Counted from the stretch's first letter, positions 51,760 through 59,846 are shown. The stretch: 64,000 nucleotides of DNA from Novosphingobium subterraneum (GCF_000807925.1 NZ_JRVC01000003.1:1-64000); one strand, 5' to 3'. The notes: generated from the sequence alone by a model not told the origin. Numbers and translations: made by a program.

Positions 51760-51969
51760 ATGCTTGATGCTGCGCTGTCCCTGATGATGCTGGCCGCGAT
51801 CGCCCTTGTCGGCGGGGCTGTGTTCCTGTTCCGCCGGGGCGAACGCAAGCGGCCTGCGCTGATGCTGACGCTCGCCGGGATCATGGTGGTGAACCTGATC
51901 ATCTGGACCCTGCCCGACCGCAGCGGCGCCACGCTGAAGGGCGCCGCCGAGGCGGGGCCCACGCAATAA
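51760..51969 (+). CDS. Small two-helix membrane protein
   Basis: The 69-aa protein (MLDAALSLMMLAAIALVGGA) has two hydrophobic helices (about 4-24 and 35-52) separated by a charged RRGERKR loop. The start codon ATG 51760 follows AAGGAA. No family recognised. It is downstream of the 33-bp inverted repeat and convergent with the SDR gene. Confidence 0.7.
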   Translation: MLDAALSLMMLAAIALVGGAVFLFRRGERKRPALMLTLAGIMVVNLIIWTLPDRSGATLKGAAEAGPTQ

Positions 51970-51981
51970 TCAGCCCAAGTG

Positions 51982-52725
51982 TCAGCCCAGCTCGATGCAC
52001 CCGCCATCGACGCTGAGGTCTACACCGTTGATGAAGCTGGCCTCGGTACTGGCTAGGAACAGCACTGCGCGCGCCACTTCTTCCGAGGTCCCCATGCGCC
52101 CCAGGGGCACGACCGACGAGAGCATTTCGCGCATGCCTTGAATCTCCTCAGGGCTTGCATCGCGCTTGAAGATTTCGGTGTCGGTCGGGCCGGGGCTGAC
52201 CATGTTTACGCGGATGCGCCGCGGCAGCAGTTCCTTGCCGACGATGCGCGCCATGGCCCGCAGGCCCGCCTTGGCTGCGGCATAGGCGACGTTGCCCGGC
52301 ACAGCCGCGGTCGATCCGATCGAACCGGTAATGACGATGGCCCCGCCGTCGCGCATCAGCGGCAGCGCCTTCTGGATCGCGAAGAACGCCCCGCGCATGT
52401 TGACGGTGTGGATCTGATCCCAGAACTCCGGGGTGACATCAGGCACCATGGCGAAGCCGCCGACCCCTGCGTTGACGAACAGCACGTCGATCCCGCCCAG
52501 TGCGTCCTCGATCTCGCCCAACGCCGCCTGGGTCTGGGCAAGGTCACCGATGTCCGAGCGGATGCACAGCGCGCTGAGTTCCTCGGCCACAGCCCGCAAG
52601 GTCTCGGCATTGCGCCCGGTGATGGCAAGCCTGGCGCCCTCGGCAGCGAACATCCGCGCGGCGGCAAGGCCGATGCCGGCATTGCCGCCGAGAATCGCCA
52701 CGCACTTGTTGTCGAAGCGCTTCAT
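51982..52725 (-). CDS. Short-chain dehydrogenase/reductase (catabolic cluster)
   Basis: The 247-aa SDR has the nucleotide loop AILGGNAGIGLAAARMFAAE, NAG in DVLFVNAGVGGFAMVPDVTP, catalytic Ser in IVITGSIGSTAAVPG and Tyr-x3-Lys in YAAAKAGLRAMARIVGKELL. It is similar to the LigD-type and glucose-dehydrogenase-type SDR groups in length. It may oxidise an alcohol at the alpha carbon of an aromatic substrate (inference). It follows the SnoaL-like gene in the same minus-strand operon by 1 nt. Confidence 0.87.
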   Translation of the reverse strand: MKRFDNKCVAILGGNAGIGLAAARMFAAEGARLAITGRNAETLRAVAEELSALCIRSDIGDLAQTQAALGEIEDALGGIDVLFVNAGVGGFAMVPDVTPEFWDQIHTVNMRGAFFAIQKALPLMRDGGAIVITGSIGSTAAVPGNVAYAAAKAGLRAMARIVGKELLPRRIRVNMVSPGPTDTEIFKRDASPEEIQGMREMLSSVVPLGRMGTSEEVARAVLFLASTEASFINGVDLSVDGGCIELG

Positions 52726-52726
52726 C

Positions 52727-53179
52727 TCAGAACATCGTGTTGGTGTTGGCCGACGCTTCCGGCACGGGCGAGAGCACGTCCCAGTGTTCCATCACCTTGC
52801 AGCCTTCGACACGGAAGATATCGACCACCGCGAAGCCGCGCTTGGCTGCGGCATCACCGTTCTCCATCCAGCCGTGACTGTGGACCGCCACCAGATTGCC
52901 GTCGGCGATGATGCGATGGATCGTGGTGCGCTGGCCCGGGTTTTCGGCGACGAACTTTTCGAGGAACCCGATGGCGGCCTCGCGGCCGGTGGCGGCATAG
53001 GGGTTGTGCTGGATGTAACCGGGATCGACCCAGCGCTCGAACGAGGATCGGACCTTCTTCTGGATGTAGAACTCGTCCATGAAGTTGCTGACCACCTGCT
53101 TCGGGGTCAGCTTGCATTCCGCCGCCTGCGCGGCATTGGCGGTGAGGGCAAGGGCAATTGCTGCGGTTACGAGGCGCAT
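52727..53179 (-). CDS. Exported SnoaL-like (NTF2-fold) protein
   Basis: The 150-aa protein has a signal peptide (MRLVTAAIALALTANAAQAA) and an NTF2/SnoaL-type domain: VVSNFMDEFYIQKKVRSSFE, WVDPGYIQHNPYAATGREAA, RTTIHRIIADGNLVAVHSHG, FAVVDIFRVEGCKVMEHWDV. Periplasmic SnoaL-like proteins are common next to oxidative genes. Catalytic role unknown. It is paired with the cytosolic SnoaL-like gene 13 nt upstream. Confidence 0.85.
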   Translation of the reverse strand: MRLVTAAIALALTANAAQAAECKLTPKQVVSNFMDEFYIQKKVRSSFERWVDPGYIQHNPYAATGREAAIGFLEKFVAENPGQRTTIHRIIADGNLVAVHSHGWMENGDAAAKRGFAVVDIFRVEGCKVMEHWDVLSPVPEASANTNTMF

Positions 53180-53192
53180 CGTTCTTCTCCCT

Positions 53193-53582
53193 TCAAAACA
53201 TGCTGTTGGGGTTGACCGGCTGTGCCGGCACGTCCTGAATCACGTCCCAGTGCTCGACGATCATGCCGTTCGCCACCCGGAAGATATCGACCACGGCAAG
53301 CCCCGGATCGCCCGGCCAGCGCACCACGTGGGTGTGCGTGATGACATGATCGCCATCGACGAAGCTGCTGTGGATGGTTTGCACGGCATCGGGCGATTCA
53401 GCCCGCACGCGATCAAGAAAGCCCTTCAGGGCTTCCACAGTCGGCTCGGCCAACGAGGAATGCTGGACGTATTCCGCTGCGATGTAGCGGTCGACTGCGC
53501 TGCTATCCATCGCGATCAGGACCTTGTGGTACATCTCCAGCACGAGGTCGTGGTTGGCCTGTTCCGCCTCTGTGCGCGCCAT
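53193..53582 (-). CDS. SnoaL-like (NTF2-fold) protein
   Basis: The 129-aa protein is a paralogue of the neighbour without a signal peptide: NHDLVLEMYHKVLIAMDSSA, YIAAEYVQHSSLAEPTVEAL, DAVQTIHSSFVDGDHVITHT, LAVVDIFRVANGMIVEHWDV, and both end NxNSMF-like (NPNSMF). NTF2-fold enzymes in lignin pathways include gamma-formaldehyde lyases (LdpA). Assignment of such a role here would be speculative. It is the first gene of the minus-strand operon and divergent from the NTF2-like 285-aa gene. Confidence 0.85.
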   Translation of the reverse strand: MARTEAEQANHDLVLEMYHKVLIAMDSSAVDRYIAAEYVQHSSLAEPTVEALKGFLDRVRAESPDAVQTIHSSFVDGDHVITHTHVVRWPGDPGLAVVDIFRVANGMIVEHWDVIQDVPAQPVNPNSMF

Positions 53583-53601
53583 GCGCCTCTCCCCTTTATT
53601 T

Positions 53602-53616
53602 ATAACAATTGGTAGA
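53602..53616. promoter_or_regulatory. Shared AT-rich motif in the divergent region (copy 1)
   Basis: ATAACAATTGGTAGA lies between the divergent SnoaL-like and NTF2-like genes. ATAACAATTGTTAGA (57248-57262), which differs in one base, lies upstream of the flavoprotein gene. The sequence surrounds a TAACAATTG half of a palindrome (TAACAATTGTTA in the second copy). Confidence 0.6.
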
Positions 53617-53671
53617 GTATGCCTTCAGCTGAGAAGGCCGTCAAAGCCTCAATGCAGTCCTGGGAGAGTCG

Positions 53672-54529
53672 ATGACCCGCGCCGAGCTTTATGCCGTTCT
53701 TGACCGGTTCCTTGCCGCGTTGAACACGCGCGATCCCCATGCGCTGGATTGGGCACAGGGCGCGCATCATAGCGAGAACAACGTCATGCTGGAGATCGGC
53801 GATGGCGTGTGGGGCACGATCGACCGGCTGGGCGACTACCAGTTGCGCTTTGCCGACGTGAAGACGGGACAGGTCGGTTACTTCGGCACGGTGATCGAGC
53901 CTATCGAGGAATCGGCCTTCACCCTGCGCCTCGGCGTGAACGAAGCGGGCCAGATCGCCGAGTGCGAGATGCTGATCGTCCGCCAGTCCGACAGTGGCAT
54001 CAAGTTCGAGAACTGCCGCTACTGGGACAAGCCGATCCTGCACCGCGAACCTGAAGAACCGGTGTCCCGAGAGGAGATGGTGCGCCTTTCGAACGGCTAC
54101 TTCGATACCCTTCAGCGCAACGACGGAACGATCCACACGAAGTTCCACCCCGATTGCAATCGCGTGGAAAACGGGGTCCAGACCACGCGCAATCCCGACT
54201 TCGCAAAGATCGTGCCGGTCTCGGCGCTGGGCTGCGAAGAGCAGTTCCGCATGGGCAATTATCGCTACGACGATGACTTGCGCGCCCGTCGCTTCCCGCT
54301 GGTGGATGAAGAGCGCGGGCTGGTGCTGGCGTTCGGTTTCATCGATCATTCGGGCCGCCTGCGCGAGTTCCAGTTGACCGATGGGCGCACGGTGAAAAGT
54401 CCGGTGCTGCGCCCGCACAGCTTTTACATCTCCGAACTGTTCAAGATCGACCATGGCATGATCGAACAGATCGAAGCGAACTTCATAACCGTGCCCTACC
54501 GCATGCCCAGTCCGTGGGACGCGCTGTGA
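53672..54529 (+). CDS. NTF2-like/DUF8021-type hypothetical protein
   Basis: The 285-aa protein begins MTRAELYAVLDRFLAALNTR and looks like two NTF2-like halves: the first about 1-120 (ALDWAQGAHHSENNVMLEIG), the second about 130-275 (RLSNGYFDTLQRNDGTIHTK, FHPDCNRVENGVQTTRNPDF, CEEQFRMGNYRYDDDLRARR, YISELFKIDHGMIEQIEANF). Such proteins (DUF8021-like) often sit with PQQ dehydrogenases in aromatic-degradation clusters. Function unknown. The stop overlaps the PQQ dehydrogenase start (TGATG). Confidence 0.75.
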   Translation: MTRAELYAVLDRFLAALNTRDPHALDWAQGAHHSENNVMLEIGDGVWGTIDRLGDYQLRFADVKTGQVGYFGTVIEPIEESAFTLRLGVNEAGQIAECEMLIVRQSDSGIKFENCRYWDKPILHREPEEPVSREEMVRLSNGYFDTLQRNDGTIHTKFHPDCNRVENGVQTTRNPDFAKIVPVSALGCEEQFRMGNYRYDDDLRARRFPLVDEERGLVLAFGFIDHSGRLREFQLTDGRTVKSPVLRPHSFYISELFKIDHGMIEQIEANFITVPYRMPSPWDAL

Positions 54530-56709
54530 TGCGCCAGTTTCTCGCCAGTCTCTTTCTTGGGCTCGCCGCCTGCTCGCTGGGCGGCGCGACGGCGCTGACC
54601 GAGGGGGCAGGGCGGGAATGGACCAGTCCCGGCGGGGATTCCGGCAAGACTCACCATTCGCGGCTCACTGCGATCAATGCGCAGAACGTAGGCCAGTTGG
54701 GCCTCGCGTGGTCTGCCGAACTGGACACCTTCAGGGGGCAGGAAGCCACCCCGGTCGTGGTCGATGGCGTACTCTATACGTCAGGCACTGCAGGCCGCGC
54801 CTATGCTTTCGATGCGGCCACCGGCAAGCCGCTCTGGCGGTTCGAGCCAGAAGTCGACATGCAGGTCAACCGCACGGTCTGCTGTGACATGGTCAACCGT
54901 GGCGTCGCCGTGGCGCGGGGCAAGGTGTTTGTCGCTTCGCTTGATGGCTGGATGTACGCGCTCGATGCCCGGACCGGCGCAGTTGCGTGGAAGAGCGACT
55001 TCATCGAGAATCGCGCCAAAGGCGACAATTCAACCGGCGCTCCGGAAGTGGCTGGCGATGTCGTGGTCATCGGCATGGGTGGCGCCGAATATGACGTGCG
55101 CGGCTATGTCACTGCGCTCGATCTCGATACCGGCAAGCTGCGTTGGCGCTGGCACGTGGTGCCGCGCGATCCCAAGCTCGGCCCGCAGGAAACACCGGAA
55201 CTCGAAGCCGCATTGAAGACATGGGACCCGAACAGCCGCTGGGACATCGGCGGCGGCGGTTCGCCGTGGGATGCGATCAACTACGATCCCGAGACCGGGC
55301 TGGTCCTCGTCGGCACCGGCAACGGCGGGCCTTACGCCACGTCGAAGCGCTCGCCCTCGGGCGGGGACAACCTCTACCTCGCCAGTCTCGTCGCGCTCGA
55401 TCCGAAGACGGGGCGAATGAAGTGGCACTATCAGGAAACGCCCGGAGACAACTGGGACTTCACCGCTACCCAGCCGATGATCTTCACGCGCATGGACATC
55501 GATGGCGAGAACCGCCCGGTCGTGCTCCACGCGCCAAAGAACGGCTATCTCTACATCCTCGACCGACGTGACGGAAAGCTGCTGCGCGCCAATCCGATCG
55601 TGCGCACCAACTGGGCCAAGGGGATCGACCCCGCATCCGGGCGGCCGATCCTGGATCCCGAAGCGGCGGACTACACCACCGGCCCCAAGATCGTCTTTCC
55701 AGCCACCACCGGCGCGCGCAACTGGCATCCGGCCAGCTACGATCCCGCTACCGGTCTATACATCGGCGCGGTGCTCGACATGGGCAACCTCATCTTCATG
55801 ACGCCGGGGGCCAAGCCGCTGAAGGCGCGCGGGCTCAACAACGATGCCGCGCTGATCTTCACGCCCGATGTGAAAGAGGCGCTGGCGGGCTTTCCGCCCG
55901 AGTTCGGCGATGCCGTGCGCAAGCTTCCGGCCTATCAGGAAGCGCTCAGGCAGCCTGCCACCACGCAGATCCGCGCGATCGATCCGCTGACGGGCAAGAC
56001 CGTCTGGTCTGCCGACACCGCAGGCTGGCAGGATCGCGGCGGCGTGCTGACCACAGCTACCGGCCTCACAATCTACGGTGGCGTCACCGGCAAGCTCTTC
56101 GTGCGAGAGACAAGGACGGGCAAGCTGCTCAAGGAAATCGACACCGGCACCCCGATCATGGCCGCGCCGATGACCTACGAGGTCGGCGGCGTGCAGTATG
56201 TCGCAGTCATGGCCGGGTGGGGTGGGGGCGGCTATCCCTTTGTTCCGCGCTATTCCGCCGCCTACACGCGCGGCAACATGAACCGGCTGCTGGTGTTCAG
56301 GCTGGGTGGCGGCAAGGTGCCGATGCCCGATCTGTTGCCACCGCTGGAAGTTGCGCCAGAAGCTCCGGCGCAGGCACCGGGCGTCACTGCGGCGACGATT
56401 GCCCGGGGGCAGGGGCTGTTCTTCGGCAACTGCGCCATCTGCCATGCCAACCAGCCGCGCTCGATCACGCCGGACCTGCGCCGGATGCAGCCGGGCACGC
56501 ACGAGGCTTTCCGGCAGATCGTGCTGGAAGGACTGCTTACGCCGAACGGGATGCCGCGCTGGGACGACATCCTCTCGCCCGGTGATGCCGATGCGATCCA
56601 CGCGTACCTGATCGATCTGCAAGCCAAGACCCGCGCCGACGAGCAAGCCAAGCAGAAGGCCGGCAAGCCGCTCGACGGGCCGAGCCTGACGATCCTTTCG
56701 AACTACTGA
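54529..56709 (+). CDS. PQQ-dependent quinohemoprotein dehydrogenase (lipoprotein)
   Basis: The 726-aa protein has a lipobox LAAC (Cys15) and an eight-bladed PQQ propeller. The vicinal disulfide CC is at 118-119 (TVCCDMVNRG), the catalytic Asp lies in GDNWDFTATQPMIFTRMDID, and W-docking repeats such as SPWDAINYDPETGLVLVGTG follow. The C-terminal cytochrome c domain has CAICH at 635-639 and a later Met ligand region. This is a quinohemoprotein alcohol dehydrogenase. Lipid anchoring would hold it at a periplasmic membrane face. It is likely to oxidise alcohols from the neighbouring flavocytochrome. Confidence 0.92.
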   Translation: MRQFLASLFLGLAACSLGGATALTEGAGREWTSPGGDSGKTHHSRLTAINAQNVGQLGLAWSAELDTFRGQEATPVVVDGVLYTSGTAGRAYAFDAATGKPLWRFEPEVDMQVNRTVCCDMVNRGVAVARGKVFVASLDGWMYALDARTGAVAWKSDFIENRAKGDNSTGAPEVAGDVVVIGMGGAEYDVRGYVTALDLDTGKLRWRWHVVPRDPKLGPQETPELEAALKTWDPNSRWDIGGGGSPWDAINYDPETGLVLVGTGNGGPYATSKRSPSGGDNLYLASLVALDPKTGRMKWHYQETPGDNWDFTATQPMIFTRMDIDGENRPVVLHAPKNGYLYILDRRDGKLLRANPIVRTNWAKGIDPASGRPILDPEAADYTTGPKIVFPATTGARNWHPASYDPATGLYIGAVLDMGNLIFMTPGAKPLKARGLNNDAALIFTPDVKEALAGFPPEFGDAVRKLPAYQEALRQPATTQIRAIDPLTGKTVWSADTAGWQDRGGVLTTATGLTIYGGVTGKLFVRETRTGKLLKEIDTGTPIMAAPMTYEVGGVQYVAVMAGWGGGGYPFVPRYSAAYTRGNMNRLLVFRLGGGKVPMPDLLPPLEVAPEAPAQAPGVTAATIARGQGLFFGNCAICHANQPRSITPDLRRMQPGTHEAFRQIVLEGLLTPNGMPRWDDILSPGDADAIHAYLIDLQAKTRADEQAKQKAGKPLDGPSLTILSNY

Positions 56710-56717
56710 GGCACCTC

Positions 56718-57215
56718 ATGGACTTCTCCACGCTCGACAACCCCCGCCTCGAATTTACCTTCGCCTGCCGCCTGCGCTTCACCCGTGTGCAGATGGTGCC
56801 CGACCTGCCTTCTGGCGGCATGCGCAGCGCCGTTTATGTCGACGAGGGCGAGTTCGAGGGGCCGCTGCTCAAGGGCAGGGCAGTGCCGAACTCCGGCGGC
56901 GATTATGCCTTCTTCCGCCCGGACGACACCGCCGTGTTCGATGCACGCTATGTGCTCGAAGTCGATGACGGCACGTTGATCTACATGCAGAACAAGGGCT
57001 TCCTGTGGGGCCGTGAGCCGGGGACGATGGACCGCCTCCGCGCCTGGGCCTTCGCCGGGGGCGAGCCCGTCCCGCATGCCGAATACTACCTGCGCGCGCA
57101 GCCCACCTTCGAGACCAGCAAGGGCAAGCACGATTGGCTGACGCGGCATGTGTTCATCGGCGTGGGCGAGCGCAAGCCAGACGGCAACTACGTCAAGTAT
57201 TACGCGCTGACGTGA
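56718..57215 (+). CDS. DUF3237 family protein
   Basis: The 165-aa protein carries DUF3237 motifs: LEFTFACRLRFTRVQMVPDL, GGDYAFFRPDDTAVFDARYV, YMQNKGFLWGREPGTMDRLR, FETSKGKHDWLTRHVFIGVG. The family forms a beta-barrel of the calycin-like class and is frequent in aromatic-catabolism clusters, but its activity is not established. It follows the PQQ dehydrogenase by 8 nt. Confidence 0.87.
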   Translation: MDFSTLDNPRLEFTFACRLRFTRVQMVPDLPSGGMRSAVYVDEGEFEGPLLKGRAVPNSGGDYAFFRPDDTAVFDARYVLEVDDGTLIYMQNKGFLWGREPGTMDRLRAWAFAGGEPVPHAEYYLRAQPTFETSKGKHDWLTRHVFIGVGERKPDGNYVKYYALT

Positions 57216-57247
57216 GGCTTGACGGCAAATCACAAGTACTGCAAACA

Positions 57248-57262
57248 ATAACAATTGTTAGA
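57248..57262. promoter_or_regulatory. Shared AT-rich motif with perfect TAACAATTGTTA palindrome (copy 2)
   Basis: ATAACAATTGTTAGA, with the 12-bp palindrome TAACAATTGTTA at 57249-57260, lies 26 nt before the flavoprotein start. A -35-like TTGACG occurs at 57219-57224. It differs by one base from the copy at 53602. Confidence 0.65.
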
Positions 57263-57288
57263 AAATAAGTGACGGGAGAGTCCACGCC

Positions 57289-58881
57289 TTGAAGCTGCAC
57301 CTGCCCCCGCGCGTCAGTCCCAAGCAGTTCCAGGCGGCGATGACCGCCTTTGCCGGCGTGGTCGGCAAGGAATGGGTCATGGACTCCGACGCCGACCGCG
57401 ACGCCTATGCCGATACCTATGCTCCCGGCAGCACCGAGGAGTGGCCCGCCTCGGCTGCCGTCGCGCCCGCCTCTGTCGATGAAGTGCGCGCCATCGTGCG
57501 GCTTGCCAACCAACACAAGACGCCGCTCTGGCCCGTCGCGCGCGGCAAGAACCTGGGTTATGGCACCGCCGCGCCGCGCCTGCCAGGCACGGTCGTGCTC
57601 GACCTTGGTCGCATGAACAAGGTGCTCGAACTCGACACCAAGCTGGCCTATTGTGTGGTCGAACCGGGCGTCGGCTTTTTCGATCTCTACGAGCATATCC
57701 AGCGCGAGAAGGCACCGCTGTGGATGTCGGTGCCGGGCAATGCCTGGGGCTCGGTTTTGGGCAACGCGCTCGAACATGGCATCGGCTACACGCCCTATGG
57801 CCTGCATGCCCGCAACCTATGCGGGATCGAGGCAGTGCTGCCCGATGGCGACCTTGTCCGCACCGGGATGGGCGCGATGAGCAACAACCCGGCCTGGCAC
57901 CTCTTCCCGATGAGCTACGGGCCGACCTTCGACCTCGCCTTCACGCAGTCTAACCTCGGCGTGGTGACCAAGGCCGGCATCTGGCTGCAGCCCGCGCCCG
58001 AAAGCTCGCTCGAGATCGTGTGGGACATCCCCAAGGTCGAGGACATCGGCTGGGTGGTCGATACCATTGCGCCGCTCAAGATCTCGGGCCTGATCGACCA
58101 GAATGTGTTCATCCCTTCGTGGCTGGGCAAGATGGTTCTCAAGGGCCAGCGTCAGGACTTCTGGGACAAGCCCTCGGCCATCCCCGAATGGCGTGTGGAG
58201 GAACTGCTGAAGGAGCACAAGCTTGGCTACTGGCAAGTCGCGCTGCGCCTGTATGGCGAGGAAAGCGTGGTCAAGGCCAAGGCCGAAGTGGTCAAGGCGG
58301 CGATGAAGCGCAACCTGGCCGCCGCTCCGGAAGAACACTGGTGGCATCCTGGCGACTATATCCACGGCGTCGACACCACGATGGGCATTCCGTCGGCCGT
58401 GCCGCTGCAGATGTCCGACTGGATCGGCGGACGCGGGGCGCACATGGGCTTCTCGCCCGTTGTCCCGGCAACCGGCAAGCATGTGCTCGATCAGATGGCG
58501 CGCAGCCGCAAGATCATCGCTGATTTCGACGTCGACTTCTACGCCAGCTTCACCATCGGTGGGCGCTTTGCCAACAACGTCAACATGCTGATGTACGACC
58601 GCGACAACGCGGCTGAAGTCGTCAAGATGCGCAAGCTGTTCGATGCGCTGATCACCGAGACGGCAAAGGCGGGCTACGCCGAATACCGCACCCACCTCGG
58701 CTGGATGGACCCGGTCATGGAAACCTTCGATTTCAACAACCACGCGCTGCGCCGCTTCGGCGAGAAGGTGAAGAACGCGCTCGACCCCAACGGCATCATC
58801 GCGCCGGGCAAGCAGGGCATCTGGCCTGCCGCCTATTCCGATGCCCGTGGCAGGAGCAACGCCGGAGGTCACGGGGCATGA
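57289..58881 (+). CDS. FAD-dependent 4-alkylphenol oxidase/hydroxylase (PCMH/VAO/eugenol hydroxylase family flavoprotein)
   Basis: The 530-aa flavoprotein of the VAO/PCMH family has FAD domain motifs NLGYGTAAPRLPGTVVLDLG and PGNAWGSVLGNALEHGIGYT with the substrate-pocket PYGLHARNLCGIEAVLPDGD, and a C-terminus LDPNGIIAPGKQGIWP. Tyr436 (LMYDRDN) aligns with the PCMH O-tyrosyl-FAD residue, whereas the VAO His site is Asn. Leu172 replaces the VAO Asp170 position. The TTG start has GGGAG upstream. With the coupled cytochrome c it should act as a periplasmic flavocytochrome on para-alkylphenols, if it is exported (no signal peptide seen). Confidence 0.88.
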   Translation: MKLHLPPRVSPKQFQAAMTAFAGVVGKEWVMDSDADRDAYADTYAPGSTEEWPASAAVAPASVDEVRAIVRLANQHKTPLWPVARGKNLGYGTAAPRLPGTVVLDLGRMNKVLELDTKLAYCVVEPGVGFFDLYEHIQREKAPLWMSVPGNAWGSVLGNALEHGIGYTPYGLHARNLCGIEAVLPDGDLVRTGMGAMSNNPAWHLFPMSYGPTFDLAFTQSNLGVVTKAGIWLQPAPESSLEIVWDIPKVEDIGWVVDTIAPLKISGLIDQNVFIPSWLGKMVLKGQRQDFWDKPSAIPEWRVEELLKEHKLGYWQVALRLYGEESVVKAKAEVVKAAMKRNLAAAPEEHWWHPGDYIHGVDTTMGIPSAVPLQMSDWIGGRGAHMGFSPVVPATGKHVLDQMARSRKIIADFDVDFYASFTIGGRFANNVNMLMYDRDNAAEVVKMRKLFDALITETAKAGYAEYRTHLGWMDPVMETFDFNNHALRRFGEKVKNALDPNGIIAPGKQGIWPAAYSDARGRSNAGGHGA

Positions 58882-59288
58882 ACCGCGCATCGTTCGCTTT
58901 CGTCGGCGCACTGGGCCTTGCCGCGACCGCCGTCTTTGCCGCACCTCCGGGGCCGCCGCCCGGCCCCCCGCCGCCGTATCAGATGCGACCGGTTGCGCCG
59001 ACCGGCGACAGGCTCAAGCCCGGTAGGGATGGCAAGGTGCTGTTCGAAGTGCACTGCGGTTATTGCCACCTGACCGGCGGCATGGGCACCAACCTGCTCA
59101 CCAAGCAGCAGGTCATGGCTGGGAACTCGCCCGACAAGGGCCTGCTCGCCAATCGCACCGATCTGACTGCCGATTACGTCAAGACCGTGGTCCGCATGGG
59201 CAAGGGTGCCATGCCGCAGCAGACCAAGGTCGACCTTACCGATGCCGAGCTTGATGCCGTGGCGAAATACCTCGGGAAGGCAGGCTGA
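58878..59288 (+). CDS. Class I-like c-type cytochrome, flavoprotein partner
   Basis: The 136-aa cytochrome has a signal peptide (about 1-22), a Pro-rich spacer (PPGPPPGPPPPYQ, 23-35), heme-binding CGYCH at 60-64 and axial Met in MGKGAMPQQTKVDLTDAELD. It overlaps the flavoprotein gene by 4 nt (ATGA). In PCMH and eugenol hydroxylase the flavoprotein passes electrons to such a cytochrome subunit. This is the natural partner. Confidence 0.92.
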   Translation: MNRASFAFVGALGLAATAVFAAPPGPPPGPPPPYQMRPVAPTGDRLKPGRDGKVLFEVHCGYCHLTGGMGTNLLTKQQVMAGNSPDKGLLANRTDLTADYVKTVVRMGKGAMPQQTKVDLTDAELDAVAKYLGKAG

Positions 59289-59656
59289 TGCGCGTCTCAC
59301 GCCGCTCGATGCTAAAGGGCAGTGCGCTGGCCGGAGCGGTCGCCGCAACGCCTGCGGTGGCAGCCATGGCGAGCCCCGTGCCGCTGGTGGTGTTCGACAG
59401 CCGCATTCCCGAATCCGCAGCCTTTGCTGCAGCGAAGGACACGCAGCGGGCGATCGACCTTGCTCTGGGTGCGGCTGATGCTGCGCGTGCGATCAAATTC
59501 CCACAAGTCGTGACAGGGCTCACACGCTGGAGCGACTGGACTGCGCTAAGAGGGGTCATGGAGGCGCAGGGTCTGCGACTCTCGGATGAGATTCGTGCTG
59601 CCGCTCCCCTCTCCGGTCGCACGCATCTTTTCCTCTGGACGATGACTGCGCGCTAG
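59288..59656 (+). CDS. Tat-signal hypothetical protein in the flavocytochrome operon
   Basis: The 122-aa protein has a twin-arginine signal (RVSRRSMLKGSALAGAVAAT) and a mature domain of about 90 residues (LVVFDSRIPESAAFAAAKDT, RAIKFPQVVTGLTRWSDWTA, EAQGLRLSDEIRAAAPLSGR, THLFLWTMTAR). No family recognised. The stop/start overlap with the cytochrome gene makes it part of the same translational unit. It could help export the signal-less flavoprotein by piggy-back or act as a periplasmic accessory, as a hypothesis. Confidence 0.65.
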   Translation: MRVSRRSMLKGSALAGAVAATPAVAAMASPVPLVVFDSRIPESAAFAAAKDTQRAIDLALGAADAARAIKFPQVVTGLTRWSDWTALRGVMEAQGLRLSDEIRAAAPLSGRTHLFLWTMTAR

Positions 59657-59685
59657 ACAGTCCCGGCGCAAAGCCAGAAGTCTGC

Positions 59686-59721
59686 AAAAGGGGTGCGTTC
59701 CTGTCGGGACGTGCCCCTTTT
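59686..59721 (+). terminator. Strong Rho-independent terminator after the flavocytochrome operon
   Basis: AAAAGGGGTGCGTTCC, loop TGTC, GGGACGTGCCCCTTTT forms a 16-bp stem (wobbles included). It starts 29 nt after the stop of the Tat-signal gene and separates the flavocytochrome unit from the GST unit. Confidence 0.88.
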
Positions 59722-59817
59722 ATCGTGCGGTCAGCTTTCACTTGGTGAAACATTCGAAATGGGCGTCTGCCCCACCCGCGTCTTAATCCCCAAAGCGTAT
59801 TTCGACACCATGCGGGC

Positions 59818-59846
59818 TTGACCCGCGCTCCTGCGCAATTAGTATG
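59818..59846 (+). promoter_or_regulatory. Predicted sigma70-type promoter of the GST-CoA ligase unit with overlapping dyad
   Basis: TTGACC (59818-59823), a 17-nt spacer and AGTATG (59841-59846) fit a housekeeping promoter. The dyad TTAGTA-tgtgt-TACTAA (59839-59855) overlaps the -10 and start region, as for repressor sites. A second dyad ATTCCGA-6 nt-TCGGAAT lies at 59859-59878, just before the ribosome site. Upstream, TTTCAC-TTG-GTGAAA (59736-59750) is a further dyad. Confidence 0.55.

Noticed and set aside
54529..56709. PQQ enzyme as methanol dehydrogenase
   Set aside because: It has a C-terminal cytochrome c domain (CAICH) and lies in an aromatic cluster without mxa genes. A quinohemoprotein alcohol dehydrogenase is a better fit.
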